From: Ceratopteris richardii
Lineage: Eukaryota; Streptophyta; Polypodiopsida; Polypodiales; Pteridaceae
Length of the DNA: 64,000 nt
NCBI GenBank assembly: GCA_020310875.1
Contig: CM035416.1
Span: forward strand, 3,559,209-3,623,208
Direction of reading: 5' to 3'
In this document: positions 1 through 11,111 of the stretch, one piece after another
Position numbering within the stretch: the first letter of the stretch is position 1
How the letters are laid out: every line of letters begins with the position of its first letter
Made by a program: the position numbers and the translations under genes
The notes under the pieces: model-generated
Told to the model about the DNA's origin: nothing
Database searches by the model: none
Seen by the model: only the letters and a program-made list of their open reading frames with translations

Positions 1-947
1 ATAGAATCCCTATGACATCTGAAGCTAAACCTTCAAAACAAAGACCATACAAATATAATGATGTTTACTCAGCAAAGATTAAAGAAGAGATAGATAAACT
101 GTTAGATGCTCAGTTCATATATGAGATTGAACACACGGAATGGGTGTCACCTTTGGTGGTCATGCCGAAAAAGAATGGTAAGTTAAGAGTATGCATAAAT
201 CTGAAAAAAGTAAATGCTGCCACCATTAGAGATAGTTACCCATTACCCATCACGGATCATCTTTTGGAAAGAGTGGCAGGGAAGGAAGTTTATAGTTTTT
301 TGGACGGCTTTTCAGGTTATAATCAGGTAGCTATTGCTCCTAAGGACCAACATAAAACAACCTTTGCAATTGAATGGGGAGTGTATGCCTTTAGGGTTAT
401 GCCTTTCGGCCTAACGAATGCCCCAACCACTTTCCAAAGATTGATGTGTCATGTATTCAAGGAGTTCCTGAGAAAGAGTATGGAAGTATACGTGGATGAT
501 TTATGCACTTATTCAGCTATACGATCAGGGCATATTCCTGAACTAGGCAAGATCTTTGCCAAATGTCGACAATATAGAGTATGCCTCAACCCAGAAAAAT
601 GTGTCTTCATGGTTTGACAAGGAAAGATATTAGGAAATATTATCTCAAAAAATGGAATTTCAACTGATGAAGACAAAATCAAAGTGATTTTGGAATTGCC
701 AAGACCAAAGACTGCTAAAGAAGTACAAGCATTTATGGGACATTGCGGATACTACCGAAGATTTATACATATGTATGCCATAATTGCTAAACCTCTTTAT
801 GCATTATTGACTCAGTTTAACTAGACTAAAGAATGTGAAAAGGCCTTTAACGAATTAAAGAGTCGATTGAGTTCAGCCCCAATCCTTCGAGTACCCAATT
901 GGAACAAGCCCTTTCACATTCATGTAGATGCTTCCAAGTTTGCCATT
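1..947 (+). pseudogene. Element A: Ty3/Gypsy reverse transcriptase and start of RNase H (5' half, interrupted)
   Basis: This is the reverse transcriptase of a Ty3/Gypsy polyprotein, which copies element RNA into DNA in the cytoplasmic particle. An open stretch at 12-617 shows the RT core in order: KKNGKLRVCINLKKVN, YSFLDGFSGYNQVAI, FGLTNAPTTFQRL and the catalytic YVDD at about 487-498. The frame meets TGA at 615-617, where related copies have Arg (CGA), a typical CpG-decay change. It continues in the same frame through the RT thumb to a TAG near 822, where relatives have Trp, and then to the RNase H motif DASKFAI ending at 947. There element B is inserted, and the rest of the gene resumes at 18358. 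The start lies outside the window. Identification as RT is certain; the copy is broken. Confidence 0.95.
943..947. repeat. Target-site duplication CCATT, left copy (element B insertion)
   Basis: CCATT directly precedes the TGTTG end of the left LTR and is repeated at 18358-18362 directly after the CAACA end of the right LTR. Removing the inserted DNA and one copy restores an uninterrupted RNase H reading frame in element A. Confidence 0.95.
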
Positions 948-1596
948 TGTTGCTCTAGCACAATGGTAAGTACCACGTTAAGAAGCTTCACCTCCTTAAT
1001 GTCAATCCGCGGAAGAGATAGGAGTGATATGAAGATCGTGAATGTGAGATGAAGTGAGAGTGATGGTGAGAAGCACAAAGATGCACACACACATACACAC
1101 ACACAATGAAGAGACAAGCAAGACACAATGGAAGGTGAGAAATTAGCTCTATTATTCACGAACACTATTACAAGCTCAAACTAGCTCTAAGCTCACACTA
1201 ACCAACATGAACCAACCTCAAAAATGAGCTCTCTAGCTCTTTTTATAGTTTCTAGATTAGTTTTGACCGGTTTCACATCTAGTGACCGGCATAGTTAAAA
1301 AATAGGTCCTAGATGCTATTTGGAAGGGTAAACGATGTCTAAAAATAACGAAAATTGGTACGCGCATTCTACCTAAGCTCCTCAAGCTCGAGGACTCCTC
1401 GGCTTGCACAAAATGGAGCTATGAATTAGAAAATGGGATTTTGTCTATATTACATATGTTACAAGAGTGATGAAAATCACTGTTGGATGTTTGAAGAGGT
1501 AATAAAAACATAGTTGCTTGAAAAAATGATCCGACTGGCTCCCTGCTCCGTCTTTACATGCTTCCATGTCGTCTGTGCCTCTGACTGCTTCCAACA
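948..1596 (-). repeat. Element B 3' LTR (left copy, 649 bp)
   Basis: This LTR starts TGTTGCTCTAGC and ends CTTCCAACA, giving 5-bp terminal inverted repeats. It matches 17697-18357 almost base for base: three substitutions, and it lacks a 12-bp tandem duplication present near the end of the right copy. It contains a short CA-rich microsatellite near 1081-1106. A TATA-like box, read on the minus strand as TATAAAAAG, lies at 1239-1247. Confidence 0.95.
1239..1247 (-). promoter_or_regulatory. Putative TATA box in element B LTR
   Basis: On the minus strand this reads TATAAAAAG. It is kept in the other LTR at 17988-17996, which is the promoter-proximal 5' LTR for this element. It is the only good TATA match I noticed in the LTR; the transcription start is not known. 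Confidence 0.5.
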
Positions 1597-3977
1597 CCCC
1601 CCTCCCTCTCGCTTCTGTCGTCCTCGACAGAACCTTGTTGTGCGGTCTGCCGGATGTAGTTTTGTAGGAGGTCGTGAGCGAGGGTGTGCTCACATACTCG
1701 AATGCCTCGGGCCAGATCAGCCTCGAGTTTCTCCCAGTCGATCGGTTGCGGTTCGTCGGGTGGCGGGAGTTGATAGTGCGCGGAATAAACCATTCGCTCA
1801 CAGGCAAAAAGTTGCAATAAATGTGTGGGCCTGCTGATGAATACCTCGGAATGGTATTCCCAAAATCCGGTGGTGAACATCTCTTCAAATGTTTGCTTGT
1901 AGCACGCCGGTAGGTATTTTATTCTACAGTGCCAGGCATAACACACCCGGAGCGATGGCGTTGTGCTCATGTCATATACTAGATCAAAGTTACCATGCTC
2001 AAATCCCGGGGTGTTTACATGCGGTGCCTTGACGCGTCGGAAGACTTTAAATATCATTTGCATCATGTCAAAAATTTCGACAGTCATATGCGCTGCGATA
2101 TCATCCATATGCTTCAGGCGAGGGAGCCAGTGACGGATTGTTGCCATCATATAGCCAACAGTGGGTAACTCGGTGGGCGGCTTGAAGTAGGGGTAATTCA
2201 ACCAATCCTGACACTGCCTATTGTTTTGTACTTTGATAGCGAATGCAGTCCAGGAGCGGCGTCGTGGTACTGGTCCCCAGCAAGGATTATACTTTAAATG
2301 TAAAGGCGCTTTCACCCATGTGCTCATCATTTCTGGGTACTTCTGGAGGAGGTCTTTGCGCCAATCAGGTTGATGGATTTCTCCTCTTTGCGCATTTGGT
2401 GGCAAGTCCGCCGGCTCGAATTGTGTAGCATGCGTGGGTTTCCTGCCGGTTTCTTTCTCTATAGCTAGCTGATATTCAGCCATTAACATGAAGTATGGCT
2501 TATACTGCAGCTCATGCCCAGATATATAGCTTCGGGGGGCCAAATGAGCAAAGAAGGGGGATTGTAAGATTCTCTCTTCAATCATGGCCATTGCATGTAA
2601 CTGTGCCTCTACTCTGGCTGAATGTGTCGTTCCAATTTCCTCAATTGTTTTCATCCACGCAGGGGTAGGAAGTTCATAGGTCATCTGGCCTTCGGCCGTG
2701 ACTTGTCCGCCTGGGATGGGTATCGGCTCGTATGCTTCTTCAAACGTTTCCTCCACCGGAATGGTTATGTTCTCGTCGTCAGCTGGAATCTCCGGTGGGG
2801 AGTCACGCCGTGGTGGTGCTTCGTATACATCTATGCGTGATTGGAGAGTGGCTACCTGGGCCCGTAATGCGTTGAGTTCTTCTAAGATTTCAAGAGCAGG
2901 GTCCACAGGTTCTTGTTCTTCTGCTGCTACTTGTACTTGTTGTGGTGCCGGTTCTCTGAGCTGTAGTAACTTGTGATCTTCTTTTAACTTCTGATGCTCT
3001 TCGTTCATTCGATCATAGTCCTCTAGCAGTCTCACGTGATCCTCTAGCAACATCCGCATTGATTCGGATGGGATTGCCTTGAATCTGCTAGGACTTAAGG
3101 GTTGTTCTGGATGGTCCAATGCCGCTTCCAAATTCTCTCTATTCTGCTCTTGGAGTCTCTGGTTCTCCTCTTTTGCTGCGGCTAGGTGCCTTCTGAGTAA
3201 GCCCATGTTTCTGGTCAGCGTCGCGTTCCTAATTGTTTGGGCTCGAAGCAGGTTGTCCAGATCAGCAGTGGCTTCTTTTGTTTTCTCTTCACTTTCTAGC
3301 TCTAGCTTATGATATGCCTCTCTTAGTTCTTGGTATCAAGTATTTAAAGAGGCATTCTCGATTGATAAGGAATTAAGCTGCGACTGTAATTCATTTGTCG
3401 TCCTCTGCAGCTGTTGATAGTTGTTGCCAAGAGATGCAAACTCATCTCGTACTTGTGACATGCATGTGAACATTTGTTGAAGTGCAGTGTCTATGGTTGG
3501 CGATGATAGTAATGGAGTGCTAAGTGAGGATGCAGTGGAAGTAGATGCAGCGGGAATGGGGAATGGGGTTGGGAAGGTGGATGCAGTGGTGATCGTGGAA
3601 AATTGTGACGTACCTAAATATGATGGTGCTGTGAGTGGAGTGGGTGCTGGTGCGGTGGGTGGTGAGATGTCCATGTCATTGGACGTGTCAAGTGCGGTGA
3701 CTGTGAAAAGCGGTGTGTATGTGGGTGGTTGTGTAGGTGTGAAGACAGGATTTACAAATGTAGAGTAATTTACAGGGGGGATGGCTGGAGCAGCTTGGTG
3801 AAAAGGGGAAATAGGGGTTATAGTGGGTTGGGGAGGTGAAACTGGTGAGAAGGTTAGTGGGGTTAGAAAGGTGAAAGGGTGTCTTAAAGGTGGGGGGAAG
3901 GATGGGAAGGATGAAGGGGTTAACATGTAGACGAGGTGGGGTGGGTGCGGGCATGGTGGCATGAATGGGCAGGGCAA
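1554..3977 (-). pseudogene. Element B ORF3, C-terminal part: coiled coil plus unknown domain, running into the LTR
   Basis: I do not recognise a family. The frame is open from 3977 to 1554 except for one stop at about 3336-3338. It begins in Pro/Thr/Ser-rich sequence shared out of frame with the preceding ORF, which suggests one protein with a frameshift near 3,700-3,980. A strong coiled coil follows (about 3450-2850, heptads such as LEDHVRLLEDYDRMNEEHQKL), then an acidic linker, then a Trp- and Tyr-rich region at about 2700-1700. The last codons are unusual: the frame reads through the polypurine tract (Glu-Arg-Glu-Gly-Gly-Val) and stops 43 nt inside the LTR at 1554. The position after integrase recalls the env-like ORFs of Athila-type elements, but I see no signal peptide or membrane segment. 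Confidence 0.7.
1597..1610 (-). other. Element B polypurine tract
   Basis: On the minus strand GAGAGGGAGGGGGG abuts the TGTTG start of the 3' LTR. This is the expected position and composition of the plus-strand primer for reverse transcription. It is also coding in the ORF3 frame. Confidence 0.9.
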
Positions 3978-6044
3978 AAGCTGTGGCTATGTTGCCGTGG
4001 ACTGGTGTGGATGTGGGAGGAGCAGGTGGGTGTGAGGGGGATACAGGATGGGTTGGTGAAACATGAGGTGAGAGAGGAGTAGAAGGTGTGGATGTTATTT
4101 CAAGGATAGTGGTAGTATGTACAACGGTAGTACGTGGCGGGGAGTCGACTAGGATAGCTTCGTCGGTGAAGGATCTTTCCGGACGTAGGCGTGCATCTTG
4201 CACCTGGTGGGATGATTGAGCACCTACCAGAACTCGAATATATTCACCGGGCTTTGATAACAAGCGAACTCTGCGAGGGTCATATTGGGGGAGTGGCTTC
4301 CTTTGTAAATATCTCAGTGCTTCGACCGGGCCAATGGATTTGACCAGTTCTCTGAACCCTCTGATGTAGACTTCTTCAAACCCTCCGGAGACGAGTTCTT
4401 GTTCGATTATGGTTTGGCTCTCTTCTTCAGTCAATTTCTTCCGTGCCCAGACTTTCTCCATTGTACGATATAATTTCTTGATTGCCAACGTGTAAGCTGC
4501 TGCTTCGAAAGTCTCCTCTTCGTGCGTGCTGGTGTCACCGTGTGCATCGGTTTGTTGGCCTTGGCCATCTGTCTATCCTTGTTCTTGGGAATCATGCGTG
4601 CCCTGGCTGGCTTCGTCATCACCTTCGTCGTCGTCGGTGGCTGTTCTTTCGTCATCAGAGCTCGACACAACTTGTCCCTGTGGCTGATCCCGCGGTGTGG
4701 TAGGGTAGCTGGGGCGTTCATATTCTTGAGAGAACATCTGTGCCTCTGAAAACTGGAACTCATTTGAGAATGCATCAGGCATTTCAAAATCGAACGTTGT
4801 GTTTATTGGTTCTGCTTCCATGTGTGGTATTGGGAAAGAAAAGGCTTCCGCACCAATAGTGGTGGGAGCTTCTGCTGTCGTGGTGGTGGGTTCTGTGGTT
4901 GTAGCTGCCTGAGGTGCAACGGTACTAGTAGTGCCCTCAGTTACCACTGGTCTAGATAACCTTATTCGAATGGGTTGTACTGTGGGAGCGGCTTCTGTCG
5001 GTGATTGCTCTGGGGAGGGTTGTGGTGATGGTGACTCTGGCACTTGAAGGCAAGGAATAGTGCCTCTCATGCGCTTACCTGCCCGTGCTCTGCTGGGCTT
5101 CCTGGCTTTCTTCATCGTTCCTTTGAATGCCTTCAGCTCTTCTCCTATTAATGCACGTTCAATTGGCAAGTCATAAGCCAAGCACATATAAACAATTCTT
5201 GTCAGCGCACAACATCCATTAAGCACTTTCTTTCGTTCCCATCTGTGTTGTGCCAAATACATTTGATCAATGATCCAGCTCGCCAGATCGACAGTCTGAG
5301 GTCCAGTACATGCCAAGTACAATCCAAACCATATTCTTTTATGTGGCATGGTGAATCTGTCCTGAGCGGGGAATGCAAAATGTTGCATGCATATCCGTAG
5401 CGGCTTTGACAGCTCAGGTGTAATTGCTGAGATCTCCTCCCACTTAGTGACATCCCCACGTTTCATAGGGTTTGGAACTAATCTTTCTCGATCTGTGGGC
5501 GTGTGGGTTCCATGAATCTTGATGGCAGCTCTGATTAAATCCTTTGAAAGATAAAATCTTTTGTAAGGTGGATCATCCACTAAAGAGGGCAAAATAAAAG
5601 TTCCTGGGATATCCTTATTCTCTGAGGCCAGCAAAGTAGTGATTAAATAATAACACCTGTAAAAGTCAGGTTTGGGTAGCGGATCACTGAAATACTCCGT
5701 GAAGCCAGCTCTGGCCCAAACATGAGTTAAGTCCTGAGTGTTCTGTAGGCCTTCGAACTCTCTGGAGAAAAACTGGTATTTTCCCCAAGTGCGATCATCA
5801 AATGTCAAATTAGATTCAAAGATAAAATCCGCGTCCGCTAAGGGTCCTGCAAGTCCCTGAAACCAGTGAGAGTTACGGTGTATCTTTTCTGTGTAGCCCA
5901 TAGGTGGGTTATCGATCGGCATGGGCCCTGGAAATCCTTGGAATTCTGGCGGTGGAGCAGTCGGGTGGGATTCTGCTCGTAAAACATTGAGGGGCGCTCA
6001 GCTACACTGGGGCCTGCTCCTGATGGTCCTTCGTCGGTTTGCAT
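3688..6044 (-). pseudogene. Element B ORF3, N-terminal part: conserved ORF3 domain and Pro-rich region
   Basis: This is the first part of the long 3' ORF. A likely start ATG at 6044 lies about 30 nt after a candidate splice acceptor. A one-base frame change near 5,998 moves the reading to the frame open from 5922. That frame runs to 3688 with one in-frame TAG at 4573-4575. The domain at about 5880-5100 is shared with the 3' ORFs of elements A and C: common features are a His-Trp-Phe near the start, VWARAGF, FTMPHKRIWF and LTRIVYM. A basic RMRGT stretch follows at about 5070 (NLS-like; the same RMRGT occurs in C), then acidic and Pro/Thr-rich sequence. The spacing resembles the plant transposon-protein domain Transposase_32; that is inference. 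Function unknown. Confidence 0.7.
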
Positions 6045-6059
6045 GATGACTGATGCGCT

Positions 6060-6095
6060 AATGAGAAAGATCTGCTACAAAAGATTAACACATTA
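6060..6095 (-). other. Candidate splice acceptor upstream of element B ORF3
   Basis: The minus strand reads a T-rich run ending TTAATCTTTTGTAG followed by CAGATC, about 30 nt before the ORF3 start codon at 6044. Acceptor-like sequence also precedes ORF3 in elements A and C. A spliced subgenomic RNA, as used for env-like genes, would explain how this distant ORF is translated. No donor has been proven. Confidence 0.4.
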
Positions 6096-6274
6096 GCATG
6101 GAAATTAATTATGATCCCATTAAAGTGAGACCGCAATCCCTTTCCATAACTGATGCGTAACCCGTGTAGACAAGTGCTGTGATGTGATGGATGCAATGCT
6201 TCTTGCAGCACTAGTGCATGTCTCTAGACACCTACACGTTTCAGATTATGCATACATTTCTTGATGAGATGAGA

Positions 6275-7765
6275 TTATGAGTGATGTGTGATGATGGTGG
6301 GTGAATTTATGCAAGGTTTAAAGGTTAGTGATTTATTACAAGGTTGTATGTTAGTCGGGGGGTAGTTAGACAGTGGGTTAGGGGAAGACGGTTGGACACG
6401 CGTCGGTATCCATTTCCTAAGAGTCTTTGAGTGGGTGGTGGGTTTCTGCTGAGGGGCAAAAGGTAGTATCGGGCGTGGTGGTATTGAGGGATGGAAAGAT
6501 TTGTGAGGGGTATATATTACATGGCTTAAAGGTTGAGCTATGATACATGGTTTAGGTACCCAAATCTGCGTGGGTGTGGGTCTATGGGTAAGGTATTTTT
6601 TGGCGATCCAAATTTGTCGAATGCTCGGACCTGTAGAAGGAGGTCGAGGGGATGGTGGATACTAATTCTGCTTCTGCCCTGCCTTTTTCTTGTCGATCTC
6701 TGCTTGGTTGGAGTTCTTCGGTGCTTTTTGTCCTTTTGGCACCCATATTTGTCTGGTGCCGCTTCCTTTGGGTGGCCTATACTGCTTTCCTTATGGTGTC
6801 TTCTGATACTGCCGTCGGTCTGGGTTCCTTCGTCGTGGTTGACTCTGTTGTGGTTGCGGTTGAGAGGTCGGATGGATGCTCTGCTTTGGAAAAGAAGGGA
6901 GATCCAACACTTGCGTGACCTGCCCATTAGGAAGTGATTCGTTCTTTAACTTTAATCTAGGCCAGTCCGCAACAAGTTTGGAAGGATGAGCACCGCAGGG
7001 TGTCGTGCTCATTTGGCCGCTGATGCAACCCACCTGACCGCTGATTGTGTCCATCTGCCCTAGCGGATGGGTAGCTGCCTCTTCTAGTTTGCAGGAAGTC
7101 CCAGGGAAGATCTCCTGTCGTCCTTCTGATTGACAACTGTCCATAGCCAAGCCCGAGTGGGTTGGTGTAGACGTAACGTGACTGGTCTGACCCAAGATCT
7201 TCCGGTCTTCCGTCGCATGTATTTCATGGGGTCTAGGGTTACAAACCTCAATCGGAATGCCATTAGGGAAGTCAAGCGGTATCACTCGCTTCTGCTCTAA
7301 GGTTCCAATCTGTAAGGAGCCTTGTCTAAGATTTAAGTCCACTGAGTGATCGTATAGCCAATCTTGGCCAAGGATTAGGGGTTCTATCAGGTCGTCATCA
7401 TGGCACACTAGTAGTTTTGCTGTCATGGTCACATCGTTGATGAGGATAGGAAGGTCCACCTCACCCATGCAAGGGGTTTCCATGCCTCCTAGGCCTATGA
7501 GGTATGCCTCAATTGGCCGCATTTCTATTCCTGAATCCTTATAGTGGGACCATCTAATCGCACTAGTCGCAGCACCTGAGTCAATTAAAGCCCTGAGTTC
7601 TTGGCAAGGGTTGCCGTGCTCTAGCCTAACTGTAATGAATGGTCCCCTGTCCACTATGCTAGGATGAGTGGTTGACTTTACTTGACACATGGCCATGGGA
7701 TATCTGGGTGATGTTTCCAGATGGTTATAATGTTCTCTCCCTAGTCCTTGTCTTCTTAGCTTCAT
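6275..7765 (-). pseudogene. Element B second retropepsin-like domain (PR2) and W-I/V-P-K tail, downstream of integrase
   Basis: This continues pol after a single extra T in a TTT run at about 7766-7769, which breaks the frame. At about 7650-7290 it has the full retropepsin layout: LIDSGAATSAI (catalytic Asp-Ser-Gly-Ala), a flap-like glycine region (GLGGMETPCMGEVDLPI) and the closing LILGQDWL. The element already has a normal protease at the end of Gag, so this is a second one. The frame continues to 6275 with stops at 6791-6793 and 6662-6664. The tail repeats the motifs IWVPK, IWIAK, IWVPK and KWIPT. A role in processing Gag-Pol or the ORF3 product is possible; that is inference. Confidence 0.75.
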
Positions 7766-7769
7766 GCGC

Positions 7770-10700
7770 TTAAATGCGTTCTATGGCTTCTGCTTGAGCT
7801 TCCGCTCGTATTCTATTTTCTTCCTCCTTACGCTTCTTTGCCAACGTGAGTCGTCTAAGCATATCCTCAGTAAGAGGTTCTTGATATAACCTGACTCTAC
7901 ATCCACTAATGTAATTAGGCATTATGTCTCCTTCTAAGGTGGCTAACTGTACTGCTCCACTTGTCGAAAGTCTGTTAATGATCATAGGTCCATAACCTCG
8001 CTTTTCTAACTTCCTTGCGTGCTGTTTAAGTGTATACACTAGAACTAAATCTCCTTCTTTTAAGCCTTTATCTTTCACATGTGCATCAAAATATGCTTTC
8101 TGTCGCTTCTTCGCTGCGTATATTCCTGCTGCTGCTTTCAGCCTGGTTTCTCCTAATCGTTCCAAGTCCATTATTCTCGCTGATAATTCATGGCCGGTCC
8201 ACTGATGTTCTTGTGCAACCTTAAGGGTCGGTATCAAGAAGTCCAAAGGAAGCACTGCATTCTGACCAAAAACCATCTGAAAGGGAGTTGCATTGAGTAC
8301 AGTCTTGTAGGCCACTCGATATGCCCAAACAGCGTGGTGTAACTGTTTGTCCCAATCTGAACGTTTGTTGTTCACGAGTTTCGTCAGTATGTTACAAAGT
8401 ATCTTGTTAGTGCTTTCAGCCTGACCATTGGCCTGAGGATGATATGGTGCAGATTTCTTGTGAATCACCATAAAATCCTGTAACAAATATTCAATGACTT
8501 GGTTTAGAAAGTGAGTGCCTCGATCGCTCACTAACTCTATAGGCAATCCATATCTCGTAAAGACATTTTCAAATAAGAATTTTGCAGTCGTGTGAGCATC
8601 ATTCTTTTTCGTGGCTTTTGCCTCTACCCATTTCGTAAGATAATCTGTGGCAACAATAATGTATTCCGCATGTGTACCTTTTGCAGGGGGGTTAATGGGT
8701 CCTACAAAGTCTATACCCCACTTAGAAAATGCACGTCCGCCCATCATGGGTTTCAATGGCATTTCATCTCTGCGAGTAGGAAACTGAGTTCTTTGGCACC
8801 CATCACATCTCTTTACATAGGTATGTGCATCCATGTGAAGAGTGGGCCACCATAATCCTGCAAAGAGGATGGCTTTGATTATCCTATCGGGTCCAAAATG
8901 ACCTCCTGCAACACCTTGGTGTGCAGTCTCTAGTATGCTCAGATAATCGCTCTCATGAACACATTGTCTTAGATATCCATCTCGTCCTCTTTTGTATAAA
9001 TTATCGCCAATAAGTGAATAGTCTTGAGCTTCCTGCTCTAGACTGCGTTGTCGAGCTAAGGTCATGCCTTGAGGGAATGTGTTCGTCCTCAAGTATGTCA
9101 CTAAAGGTTCACTCCAGTCTGGTGTGAGAGACACGTGATATAATGTAGCATGCTCTACTGGTGGTCTTTCACAACAAACATTGCATTCCTTACACAACCT
9201 GTAGACATCTGCTTCCATCGTAGGCCAATATACTCCTAATCTATGCAGAGTCTGTAATGTTCGATGTTTTGAATGATGTTGCTTTAGTGCACCTATGTGT
9301 GCTAATTGCAACCAATTCGCATGCTCTGATTCATCTACACAACAAGCAAGAATCTTTTGATTATCCTGTTTATATATGCTTCCTGCCATTATTTGGTACC
9401 TCTGAGACTTGGTAATCTCTCCTTCTTTGATCTTAATCCTAGGATTCTTGGGTCCGTATGTCAGAATAGGGACTATAGGCTTAGCCCATTCTGGTACTAT
9501 CTCAAGGTTAAACAAGTATGCATCTGGTAATTCATCCGCTACTCCTTGAGGAGCTTCTCCTGAGGTTAATCTTGAAAGGTGGTCAGCTCTAAGATGTGTC
9601 TTTCCTTTCCTGACTACTACTTCAAAATCATACTCCATGAGTAATAGAAACCAACGTATCAATCGTCCTGTGTTACATGGTTTGTTGACTAAGTATAATA
9701 GGGCTTGATGATCTGTAAAGAACTTAAACTTGTTGGCCAACAAGTAGTGCCTAAACTTCTTTACTGCGTAGATCATCCCTAATCCTTCTCGTTCCGTCGT
9801 GGTGTAATTTCTTTCTGCTGCGTTCAAATGTCTGCTCGCGTAAGCTATGGGGAGATCTATGTTACCTTCATTCGTGGGTTGTGCTAACACACATCCTATG
9901 GCGTAATTGGATGCATCCACATGTACATGGAATGGCTTACTCCAATCTGGGGTAGTCAATATAGGTGCTGAGCACAAGCGTCGTTTAAGTTCATTGAATG
10001 AATTTTCACATTCATCTGTCCATTCAAAATTGGTTAAAAGAGAGTACAAAGGCTTGGCTATGATTTCATACATGTGTATGAATCTCCTATAATAACCACA
10101 ATGGCCCATAAATGCCTGTACCTCTTTCACATTAGTTGGTCTGGGTAGATCCGCAATTACCTTCACCTTTTCCTCATCCGTGGAGATTCCATTTTTTGAC
10201 ACAATGTGTCCTAGAATTTTGCCTTGTCTGACCATGAAAACGCATTTTTCTGGGTTCAAACAAACTTGATATTCTCGACATTTGTCAAATATTTGTCTTA
10301 ACTCTGGGATATGCGTCTGTCTTACATTTGAATGAGCACATAAGTCATCGACGTAAACTTCCAAGCTCTTGCGTAAGAATTCCTTAAAAACATGACACAT
10401 GAGTCGCTGGAAAGTGGCGGGTGCATTTGTTAGGCCAAATGGCATCACACGAAATGCAAATATGCCCCATTCAGTGGCAAAAGCCGTCTTGTGTTGGTCT
10501 TCTGGAGCAATGGCTACTTGGTTATAGCCTGAGAATCCATCAAGAAAGCTGTAAACTTCCTTGCCCGCGACTCTTTCCAATAGATGTTCTGTGATAGGAA
10601 GAGGATAACTGTCCCTAATCGTTGCGGCATTAACTTTTTTAAGGTTAATACACACACGCAATTTTCCATTCTTCTTGGGCACAACCACAATGGGGGATAC

Positions 10701-11075
10701 CCATTCGGTATGCTCAATTTCGTAAATGAATCCTGCTTCTATCAATCGATCTATCTCCTCTTTAATCTTTGCAGCGTAGTTATCATTGTACGTGTAAGGT
10801 TTCTGTTTCGTCGGTTTTGCATCTGGAGTCATAGGGATTCTATGAGAACATATATCTGGATCTACTCCTTTCAAATCTTTGTAACTCCACGCAAAAACAT
10901 CTCTATATTCGCGCAATAGGGCAACTAACTCTTCTTCTTCTTCAGTCGTCAAATCATGCCCTATGTATGTGCATTTTTCTTCTTCTCCTTCTATGGCAAC
11001 TATTACTTTCTTGGTTTTCTCTCGGTTATCATATACTTGTCCGTCATTTGCCTTTCTATTGGGCATTCGTACCAT
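7770..11075 (-). pseudogene. Element B pol: RT, RNase H, two H2C2 modules, DDE integrase
   Basis: A 1,101-residue open frame encodes the replication and insertion enzymes. RT: KKNGKLRVC near residue 140 and YVDD near 241. RNase H: DASNYAIGC near 385, TTEREGLG, TDHQALLYL and RADHLSRL. Two successive zinc-binding modules follow, each with G-x-x-Y-K, a Cys-Val-x-Glu, Ala-His-x-Gly, a second His, W-P-T-x-x-x-D and a Cys-x-x-Cys: the first at about 9405-9165, the second at about 9035-8785. The integrase core has Asp in WGIDFVGP, Asp in VSDRGTHF and Glu in GQAESTNK, spaced D-x35-E. The C-terminus has GDLVLVY and GYGPMIINRL. The frame is the same as the upstream Gag-protease ORF, separated only by a TAG at 11112-11114. 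It ends at a one-base insertion before PR2. Confidence 0.95.
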
Positions 11076-11111
11076 GATTCTTCTATCTTCAATTTCATAT
11101 TTCTTGAAATT

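Noticed and set aside
920-1165. An 81-residue minus-strand ORF that reappears at 17612-17914
   Set aside because: It is the same LTR sequence in both copies. The ORF crosses the LTR edge and has no protein-like features.
4431-4787. Basic 118-residue minus-strand ORF overlapping ORF3 of element B
   Set aside because: It is an alternative frame of the ORF3 acidic region; the frame shared with A and C is the other one.
9165-9405. Reading the region between RNase H and integrase as the second RNase H of Tat elements
   Set aside because: It lacks the Asp-Glu-Asp pattern of RNase H and instead has the His-His-Cys-Cys and Trp-Pro-Thr pattern of an H2C2 module.
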